DNA of 64,000 bases from Lineus longissimus. Lineage: Eukaryota; Nemertea; Pilidiophora; Heteronemertea; Lineidae. A program made the translations under genes and the position numbers. The DNA lies in assembly GCF_910592395.1 (NCBI RefSeq), contig NC_088310.1:11169501-11233500 (forward strand). Reading direction: 5' to 3'. Positions 55,689 to 64,000 of the stretch are shown one piece after another (the first letter of the stretch is position 1; every line of letters starts with the position of its first letter). The notes under the pieces were generated by a model. It made no database searches and had not been told where the DNA came from. It saw only the letters and a program-made list of their open reading frames with translations.

Positions 55689-56208
55689 AGCCCGCAGCAT
55701 ACTAGCCGCCAACTTTGGCGACAAGAATCGTTTAGCTGACGCCTCTCGACGCCGAAGTTGGCGGCAGTGGATCCCGGTCAGAGCACACCTGCCCAGAATC
55801 GGCGACCAGTAGCGTCTTTTCCGCCACTTTAGGCTGCCATTTTGAAATCATGTGACATCAAGACGCATACTGATTGGCCATAGCCTCGCCGCCGACGCCA
55901 ATTCAGGCGGCAATCCGTAGCACACCTGACCTCTTCTTGCATTCAAACGCGGCGACAATCGTCAAAAATCAAACATGTTAGATATTTGGCGTTTAGTTGC
56001 GGCAAGTGGCGTTTAGTTGCGGCAAGTTGCGGCAAGTGGCGGCAAGTGGCGGCAAGTGGCGGCAAGTGGCGGCAAGTGGCGGCAAGTGGCGGCAAGTGGC
56101 GTTCGCCGACGCCGTTCGTAGCAGACTAGGGATTATTCAGGCGTTCAGGACTCTTGCGGCAAAAAACGCCTGTGAACGCCGAAGTTGGCGGCTAGTGTGC
56201 TACGGGCT
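55689..56208. mobile_element. Harbinger-type MITE with internal minisatellite
   Basis: 520 bp. Ends AGCCCGCAGCATACTAG and the near complement CTAGTGTGCTACGGGCT, with about 30 bp of inverted repeat including CGCCAACTT, and the 3-bp duplication TTA (55686-55688 and 56209-56211), typical of Harbinger elements. Inside, GGCAAGTGGC repeats about nine times in a row at about 56000-56101. The open frame over it is a repeat artefact. Confidence 0.82.
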
Positions 56209-56854
56209 TTAGAGTGGTTGAGTTAGGCCTATGTTAGTTAGACACTTGTATAATAGAATGAGTATGTAGGATTTTTAGAAGATATAGCTAGCGCACAAGA
56301 GCCAAGACAACCTTCGAGAGAGGACAAGAACTACTGCTTGTGGAGAAGCCAGGAATACCTTGCTGGACTGTATGGAGTGAGAAAATACACTACGCCCGCC
56401 GCACGCCATTCTTACAGTTTCATCAATGGGACAGCGTCCATCAAATAATTTAAATCACAAGTATCAAGTACAAGGTGGCTACTATTCCCTCTCGGATTTT
56501 CAGTCGGAGTTGGAGTCGGAATTGTGATAATCCTCGCTAATAAAAGCTGACGAGTCAAACTCCAGAACACCATTAAAACAATCATGCATAAAAACCAAGT
56601 CATTGATTTTCCAACGATATTAGAGAGGTGACAGGGATAAGATATATGCAATATATTTACATAAGGTATATCGGGGCCAAGAATTCACGTGACTCTCCTT
56701 TGTACTTGCTAATTGAGTCAAGGTCGCGTCTGTTATGTGTGTCAAAAATTATTGCACCATGTTCCAGGCGACTTTGCACAAGCGATTGATAAAGCATTTA
56801 ATACAAATTAACATTGGCATTACGTCCACAAACTCGGAGAATCATACCCCAAAC
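56209..56854. other. Intergenic, nothing recognised
   Basis: No gene or repeat end that I can support. Confidence 0.4.
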
Positions 56855-56857
56855 AAT

Positions 56858-57811
56858 GGGCCATATGAATAAAAACTAGCATTTGCTTTCTCTACCGATT
56901 TTGAAGCATTTGCTACGTAGCTAATGCTCGGAAATGTAAGATATTGCCACAAGTCAAAGCAAACACTTTCTAGTAACTAGAGTTTGGTTCGAAAGGGAGC
57001 AAATGCTTGTCTTCATATGAATAAAGTGTAGCGTAGGCTTTTAACTCGATAGGAAATGCTTCGATTTTTGAAGGTTGCTCCGGAGGTGACTTGAAAGTTG
57101 AAGTAAAAGGTTTGTCATCTTCCGAATGGCTGATTTCATGCGTTTTGGTCACGAAAATTGTATTTGCCATGAAGAAAGCCATGTCGTGTAGATACATATC
57201 ATTCACTGCATCGATTTAATGAGGCCACGTGTAGCGGAGAAATTTACAATTTACTCGGAGGATACTCGAGATGGGTCTTTGAGCACGAACGACCAAATGA
57301 TAAGTGCTTCTTCATTAAATCTGCTTCGATCTTGCGAGGTGGAGAACTATTTTTTCTTTCAAAGTAATCATTCCAAATAATTGCAAAGGGCTCTCCCTTA
57401 GCAGTAGAGGCTCTATGATGTATAACGTATCAGAGTATTTAACGGATGCAGGACTAGATGACAGATGAGTCGGATGATGATGACACGAGAGAATGTGACA
57501 ACGCGTTCAGAACATTTAGCACTTTCGCATCTTTTCATCAGGAGACCTCTTGAGCCCCATCCTCGAATACCAGTGTCAGTCGTGTGCTCCTCTCGCATAC
57601 ATAAAACTAAAAAAAAAAAGGTCATAGTTGCCAAGTGAAAGGCCCTGAAGTTCAGGATGCTCGACCCCCTTATAGAAGCAAACCACAAACTGAAATAGAT
57701 TACCAGCACAGACCATTCATAAGAAAGGTTTACAAAAACGAGCATAATGTTCTACTTTAAGCAAATACTGCCTCTACTTCAAGGAAATGCTAGTTTTTAT
57801 TCATATTGCCC
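56858..57811. mobile_element. MITE with GGGCCATATGAATAAAAAC ends
   Basis: 954 bp. The left end GGGCCATATGAATAAAAAC is mirrored by a right end whose complement reads GGGCAATATGAATAAAAAC, extended by ACTAGCATTT on both sides; the 3-bp duplication AAT flanks it (56855-56857 and 57812-57814). An inner copy of part of the end (CATATGAATAAAGTGTAGC) is near 57015. The 3-bp duplication suggests Harbinger; no transposase is present. Confidence 0.75.
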
Positions 57812-57814
57812 AAT

Positions 57815-58960
57815 GACACAGGTAGAACTCAGAGTTCGGCCCAGGAGTGTCGCTGTAGAATGTCGCCTATTGTAATCTGCACGCTTGTAGTCATAGACAA
57901 CACGTGACACACTGCGTCGACGCGGCATTTTAGTCCGCAAGTTCGATACAACAGAAAAGTGATCCGAGTCGTACATCCCTGGCCATGTTTCTGTGTCACG
58001 AAATCGTTCCGGCTGATTGGTTAGAATTAAATCGAGAATATTGCCGCGTTTATGGGTTGAACTGAATACAAGCTGTGATACAACTTCTATATCCGGGGTC
58101 TACTTGATTAGTATTCAAAATGGCTCCACCATAGACCCTGGAAACTCGTGCACGTCATATGCTGAGTCACCGCCAGAATCTGGGGTGACAGAGTACGATT
58201 GACCTATGACCCGTCTATTCGGGCACTACGTGTCAGCACTGTTTCAACATGACCAACAACCGTTTGTAGCCGACCAAATAATTGTAAAATTGAGCAATTA
58301 TTCCAGGGTGAATACAGGTAAAGAAGCCTTATACTTAAATATAAAAATTAATTATCAAAAGGGATTTTGAAATAATATTTTCATAGTGCACGCGAATGGC
58401 ATTTATAACACGTGCTTCTCCGGTTCTATTCCGCATGGCCAGACTAAATGACGCAATGTCCTTGTAGAGGTGATTAATTGTTTATATCAGCATTAGCTCA
58501 TATATCATCCGTGTCCATAAAGTTCTATGCCGCCAATTGATTTGTGATCGCAATAGGGTAAATGGTTATGTAGACTGATAAGTCGCCCTTTTCCCTGATT
58601 CAATTTGCAATGAATATGCCAAGTGTCAAAACATTATTTACATCTTATTTGCATTTCAAACGTTATTCGTTGACCAATCAAATATGTTTCAGCTTAACAT
58701 GATACCAGGGGTAGTGCAAGTGACCAGAGGAGCGCGCACTGACCCCTGGGTAAAAGAGGTGGGCTGTGAAAGTGAAAAGTCATGTACGAGCTGGCAAAAC
58801 TCCCGATTAATTGGAGGGAGGGAGGGAGGGGGAGGGGGCATAAGAGTGGACGTTGTCTCCACCGGCTATTATGATCAATGAAAACTGACATAACGGGATC
58901 CGAGTTTTAGTTACTACAGCTTGCTTGATTATCAGAACAGTTCCGTCACTACATTTTAGG
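57815..58960. other. Intergenic, nothing recognised
   Basis: No gene recognised. A G-rich run (GGGAGGGAGGGAGGGGGAGG, about 58815-58837) could form a G-quadruplex. Confidence 0.4.
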
Positions 58961-58964
58961 GGAT

Positions 58965-59560
58965 ATCAGGACAATTCCCCCCGGACAATCTCCCAACGTC
59001 AATTGCCCCCGACAACCCCTCCTAGAAAATTGCCCACGTCAAATTGCCCCCAGCCAAATTGCCCCCCCCCCCCATGAAATTGCCCCCAAGTATTATATTG
59101 CCCTTAGAAAAAAATCATAAGATCGTCATATTTTAATGAATTATACCTTTCATGGCGGTGAAAGATCAGTTTCTTACCAATGATTCAAGGAATCTTTGAG
59201 TTTCACCAATTCCATCATACATTGGTTCAAGATTCCTTGTAGTCATAGCAATACACAGACAACTTTGAAAAATGGAGTTCACTACGACTGGTCGAATTCT
59301 TCCTCTCTTAGATGGGTTTGCATAGGAGTTGGCTGGAGGGAGGGAGTCTTGGGAGTGCAAACGGTGGAGAAAACACCCTTGTAAAGAAAGAGTTCAGCTC
59401 CAGAGGGGGATTTTTCACTGGGGAACAATTTGACTGGGGACAATTTTACGCGGGGGGGGGGGGGTTACCGGGTGGCAATTTTCAGGGGGGAATTGTCGCG
59501 ATCGGGGAGGGGGGGGGGGGGGCAATTGACTGGGGGAGGGGGAATTTCTAGAACCATTTT
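58965..59560. repeat. Inverted arms of AATTGCCCCC repeats
   Basis: 58965-59110 holds about eight variants of AAATTGCCCCC. 59400-59545 holds the complementary form (GGGGGCAATTTG and similar). About 290 bp of plainer DNA separates the arms. The arms could pair. Several C- and G-runs of 9-14 bases make the assembly less certain here. No gene. Confidence 0.7.
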
Positions 59561-59819
59561 AGGGTGGTGGAGACGAGGCGCCATATAATTATCTTTATAC
59601 CAATTTAAATTTACATGTATGCCAAAGCTAATTCTTTGCGTCAACGCTGGAAAGTCGATAAGTAATCTCATATTTCTTCACCGCCAACATTTTCATTACA
59701 TCAGAAATGATGGCACTTAATTGCACCAGTTTCCTCAACACTACGTATATATTCTCATTATACTGAAAGAACACATACAACCATGGTCATTTGAAACTGC
59801 CGCCGTGGTTGCAGCAAGA

Positions 59820-60154
59820 ATGGTGGGGCAAGCCGGAGCGGCAGTCACAATGGCAGCCTCACCAGTAGTCTCTAACACATCTTTAGCTTCGATTGTCAGC
59901 GCCGAGGTGCTGGTTCTTCGGTGGGTTTACCTCATCACCGTTAAGTACGCCTGGATAGTCATCGTGGCCTTTGGGCTTTTTGGGAACTTGATGTCCATTG
60001 TGATAACACTACAAAAGGACAACAGGCGAATATCAACATGTAACTACATGACTGCCCTCGCATTGGCTGATACGATTGTCCTCATCAACGAATCGGCTTG
60101 GAGAACATTTTTCCATGTTTGGAACGCAGATTTTCCGACCGAGCTAGACATGCA
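59820..60154 (+). CDS. Class A GPCR, exon 1 (N-terminus, TM1, TM2)
   Basis: The first usable ATG in frame is at 59820 (MVGQAGAAVTMAASP). The extracellular N-terminus has one N-glycosylation site (NTS). TM1 is KYAWIVIVAFGLFGNLMSIVITL with the class A Asn of GN; TM2 is YMTALALADTIVLI with the conserved LALAD Asp. Donor GCA|GTGAGT at 60155; exon 2 completes the codon (CA|G). No neighbouring gene shares the locus. Confidence 0.85.
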
Positions 60155-60483
60155 GTGAGTTCGATTCTACTATTATTTTTGCCCCCCGCCAAAATACCAT
60201 GCATTATAGGCCATGGTCCTAATCCGGAATTTTGTCATTCGTCACAATATTTCGGGGTTTATAAAGTGAAAGTGCTCTAATTATGATTAACTATGGTGAT
60301 ATCTGACGAGTGTTTAATGCTATCCATTCATGCCCGTCACGAAAATTTTTATGTTCGTGAATTATTGGGATCATGAGCCCAACATGCTGGTGAACGTCGC
60401 GGCAGATGTGTCTAAATCACACTGGCTACCTCTGGGTATGTTGAGTAAAACGTCTATTCCGAGCAGTTTTCTTCTTGAACCAG

Positions 60484-60704
60484 GTTAGTATGGTACAACG
60501 GATTTTCTTTCGCAATCATTTCCGGTTTTTACCTTGCTGAGATGACCATTGATAGACTGATCATAGTCAGATTTCCCATGGCTGCTCCCAGACTCTGCAC
60601 AACACGCCGTGCCTGGTTGACCATTTTCGTGACATTCATTGTGATATTTGGTCTCAATCTCTACGTAATGTTTAATTTCAAATATGTGCATAACAAGTAT
60701 ACAG
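60484..60704 (+). CDS. Class A GPCR, exon 2 (TM3, TM4)
   Basis: Acceptor GAACCAG at 60483, donor ACAG|GTAAGG at 60705. TM3 is GFSFAIISGFYLAEMTIDRLIIV; the DRY motif reads I-D-R. The second loop is FPMAAPRLCTTRR and TM4 is AWLTIFVTFIVIFGLNLYVMF. The cysteine expected near the top of TM3 is absent. The frame joins exon 3 as G|GA. Confidence 0.85.
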
Positions 60705-62296
60705 GTAAGGAACATAATTTTATCACCCGACTCCTTTGTGTTTGTTTTGCCTAGAGAATTCGCTTAATATCGGTTGTATAGATAGACACGGTACTTAATT
60801 AGTGCATTTGACGGATGATTAAATTCTGGACAAAACCAGCTCGTTTTGGCGCGCCTGGCTTTAATATTGCATAAAGGTTAACCGCGACTCTAGAGCGGCA
60901 TTCTCATTCATTTCACCGTCTGCCGACTCTTTAATGACACATCGCGTCCACACTGGTAACATCAGAAAGTTTGTTAGCAGCTCTATTGATACCGCCACCT
61001 GGAGTAGGTCTTGGCCGACTCTTGGAATTACCACAGGGCCTAATTTCAACGCACCACCCCTGAAGAGTACCCTCGACGTGTGGCCAAAGCTGTTAATCTG
61101 AAATTTACCTGAGCACGAACATAATATATAAAGGGAAATATAATTTTTTAGGTAATTTGTGTGTGTGCGGATCTTGACATCTATTCGCAATGCCCACAAA
61201 CATGCTATCGACATGACTCAACATGAGACGGTGAATATAGGCCTAGCAAAAGGTTTTTCAAAACAACATCACGGAGAAGAATCACCTTTGAGCCAACGTA
61301 TGGCTGCAATTCTGACTGCTTTCCAAGAACTGTGCACCAAGCCGCAATGAAGCCGCAATGAAGCCGCATTCCAATTCGAATTCGTAGTGTGACGCCCTTA
61401 ATACGCATTAAGCATTGCATTCGCAATGAGCTTGCGCATAGCGTAACTTCCCGCTTTTCCGCTCATGTTCCTGCCTTTTCACATTCACCCAAATGATGCG
61501 AACTCAGCATTTTCCGACGTTACCATTGTCCATTTAACGAAAAATACATAAAGATAATTCTCATTAAAAAAACGCGACCATTCCAACATTTCCATAGCCA
61601 CAGTTTGCTCTCGATCATGGGCGCATCCATTCAATCAGCTAACAGACCCAGCAAATGTAATTTGAAATTATCGTTTTTATTTAATGACAATTATGTTTAT
61701 GTGTTTTTGGTTAAAAACTATCTTGAAACGAGCCGCTGATTTTGTTCCTTACAATTTAATTCAAATTTCGTCACTGAGTGTGCGAGTTTGCTTTATACCC
61801 CTCGTTTTTCGCTTGGTATGGATCTCGTGAGACTAGAGTGGCATCCATCTTGGATCGAGCGCGGGAGTGAGTTTAACAATGCAATAATAGGTAGCTTATC
61901 TATACTGCGCATTCGGTTTAACCCGTTTTAATCCGAATTGAATGCGCATTTGGCCAAGTGTGACGCGGCCGGCTAGAAAGCGATTTAACCCAACCGTTTT
62001 CCGGAGGGCGCTCCGGAAAACTGTTTCAATTCGCCTTCAGTGTGAACGTAGTTGTGATACTGATCGTGTCAGTGAAGTAGGGTTTGTTCGCGTGTAGATT
62101 TGATGTAGATGCAGCGTGTATTATTATGATCTCTGTCATATCGCGATTTCATTGATGTTTTGCTGATGACTCGTTATAAGCAGCCTTGGTTTTTTCTTCA
62201 TCTTACTGCTACCTGCAGTAAAAAGCGCATTTAGACTGTTGATAAGGTGTGGTGTTTTTTCATGGAATTATAATCATTGGTGCGAGTTCTTTTCAG
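60705..62296. other. GPCR intron 2
   Basis: 1.6 kb, no gene recognised. It includes short direct repeats (AAGCCGCAATG twice, near 61340-61362) and CCGGAGGGCGCTCCGG, a perfect palindrome, near 62001. Confidence 0.5.
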
Positions 62297-62802
62297 GACA
62301 CGGAACACTGCTGATGACAGTAGAGAATGCTCCTGGACTGGAAAAGCTAGGAACCACAGCACAATTAGCTATTGGAACAATCTTACCATTTGTTATCATT
62401 GTATCATGCAACCTTTGGATTTTTAAAGTGTTACACAGGGCATCAAAGAAAAGCATTAGAATGGGCCTCAGCAAAGAGAGCCAGAAGATCCGAGAGAAAG
62501 AAACTACCTACTTGAGCAGGATGTTACTCCTTGTCAGCTTTGCATACGTCATAACGTCGATTCCTTTAAGAATTCTTGATGTCATCATAAGGATACCGGA
62601 AGTCCTGGCGCCGTACGACCTTCAAGAGGAGTACTGGAGTCTGCGGTATTATTGCCAGTATTTTGTAATGGAGTGTCTCTGGGAGATGAATTTTGGTATC
62701 AACTTTTACCTTTATTGTATCGGTGGTGGAAAGAAATACAGAAATGACGTCAGAGAGAGGTTACGAGTTATATTTCCTTGCTTTAGAAGGTTAACAGTCT
62801 AG
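62297..62802 (+). CDS. Class A GPCR, exon 3 (TM5-TM7 and tail)
   Basis: Acceptor CTTTTCAG at 62296. TM5 is LAIGTILPFVIIVSCNLWIF, the third loop is Lys/Arg-rich (ASKKSIRMG, KIREKETTYLSR), TM6 is MLLLVSFAYVITSIPLRI and TM7 contains MNFGINFYLYC, where NPxxY is replaced by N-F-Y-L-Y; this variant is common in invertebrate peptide receptors. A short basic tail ends FRRLTV and TAG at 62800-62802. Three exons give 353 residues. The segment between TM4 and TM5 has no Cys, which matches the missing TM3 Cys. The ligand cannot be told. Confidence 0.87.
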
Positions 62803-64000
62803 TGTTGATCGCATAAGTGAAAACATTCAGTTTGCGGCTTTGTAAGATCTAATCTCGAATGGAGCAATCATGTCAAATGAATAAGGTTAAACACTTTCAT
62901 AATAGCTATGTGTGCGATACCGTGGGACAGAACATGAGATTAGATGCATGATCTGCTGCCGACTTCAATGACTATTGTTACATAGCCTGTACGTTATAAT
63001 GAGATCTCAATAAGCTTTCTTTCTTTTCGCGAGTATGCCATAAATTTTTAGTAATTTTAGTTGTAATAGTTTTGTTTTTTTTTAAAATTAGAATCCCACC
63101 TGAGTCACCATGAAACGTGGGGGAGGATGTTTGGATTCTTGTCCTAACTCAAGCCGATAGAAGACTTGAGTCAGACAGATTTAAAAATGAATTGTTTTTG
63201 TAATAACTGTTTAATTAGATTGAACAAAATAGTCATTGGCATAATCAAGAAAGTGTTATTATCGAAACCTGAGTTCTCTTAAACGAGGCTTACCCTTGGA
63301 AATCAAGATGAGAACTGACTCAACAAAAACCCTACCCCCTCACAATCATATGTTAATTAACCCAACCCCAAATATGTCCAATCAGGTATTCCTCTCAGGT
63401 CCGTAACTACCTTCAAGACCTCGTTCCTCTTGAGCCCCAGATCTCCCGGACCCTTGGAACCTATCCCAAATACTTAACGTCTGGGCCTAGTTCTTTCGTA
63501 TGGCTTCTAAGTCTCTAAAAGTACTATAATTATCAAATGATCATAACCCTTGCTGCCCCAGTAAACAATCCTTTTAACATAGTTTTCCCAAACAAACAAT
63601 TACTACAGCGTTTTATAACCAGGAACGACCAGCTAGTTAACATCCCTCCCCGTCGACACAAGGCAATGTCCCCATTGCGAAATATATACATACATATACA
63701 TTTATTTAAATCAGGAAATTGTTGTTAATAGATACAATCATCATATCAAAATGTGCAAAAAAAAAAAAAAAACAACTTATTATACCATAGGCCTATCCAT
63801 TCTTAACGCCAAAGAAACCCTACGGAACATCTTTAATTTGCATTGAATACCTTTCGAATTAACCGAAATTGCCAACAAAATAGGCCTTATCCTGACTGAA
63901 ATCCTCATTATTTCCCACCACTCTAAACAAAAACTCGGGCCTCAGCGTACAAGTGCTTGCATAATATTATGAACAATTCCAATGCGATTGACAAAACAAG
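62803..64000. other. GPCR 3' flank, nothing else recognised
   Basis: Probable 3' UTR and intergenic DNA. An A-run lies at about 63757-63772. No supported gene. Confidence 0.45.

Noticed and set aside
56000-56101. CRISPR-like or coding repeat
   Set aside because: Contiguous 10-bp minisatellite without spacers, inside a MITE in an animal genome.
59312-59551. Glycine-rich 79-codon frame
   Set aside because: Product of G-rich low-complexity repeats in the inverted AATTGCCCCC arm.

Overview
The window looks like a stretch of an intron-rich animal genome, probably a marine invertebrate (echinoderm, hemichordate or lancelet-like). The evidence is GT-AG spliced genes for an ionotropic glutamate receptor and a rhodopsin-class receptor, DNA transposons of the pogo, Harbinger, hAT, piggyBac and mariner types, CR1/RTE-like LINE remnants, a tRNA-derived SINE, and frequent TAGGCCT words. 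No CRISPR array, operon or rRNA was seen. The species cannot be fixed from the sequence alone.

Layout. 1-14.8 kb is mobile-element territory: a hAT-like element with minisatellite ends (1-787), repeat block A (788-2518), LINE scraps, two pogo-like elements with broken transposases (3356-5797 and 8809-12194, the second carrying a nested hAT-like element), and a small satellite-like array. 14.85-24.5 kb is block B: a Harbinger element (15675-18483), a third hAT-like element, and an intronless-looking coding region for a condensation/alcohol-acetyltransferase-like protein with a mitochondrial-type leader (21959-23497). 25.0-33.5 kb holds the last five visible exons of an ionotropic glutamate receptor. 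Its M3 exon ends inside one arm of a long inverted repeat. 33.5-39.1 kb shows no gene I can support; a LINE 3' end lies at 39.2-40.4 kb.

Block A then recurs at 41.3-43.0 kb and block B at 48.8-55.2 kb, in the same order and orientation, so the second half of the window is largely a rearranged copy of the first 24.5 kb. Between them lies an array of about 443-bp inverted-repeat-ended monomers, interrupted by two nearly identical 1614-bp solo-LTR-like insertions in a 2066-bp tandem duplication. The second block B has lost about 4 kb, including most of the Harbinger element, but keeps a second intact acyltransferase-like gene. It also gained a 480-bp TTAA-flanked snapback MITE whose empty site is preserved in the first copy. 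55.2-59.7 kb holds two more MITEs and low-complexity DNA. 59.8-62.8 kb is a three-exon class A GPCR, and no gene was recognised downstream of it.

The host genes do not form an evident pathway. The strongest leads are the duplicated, possibly non-catalytic condensation-fold proteins with a conserved hairpin upstream, and the glutamate receptor whose channel-gate motif and splice donor appear to have been rewritten by a repeat.
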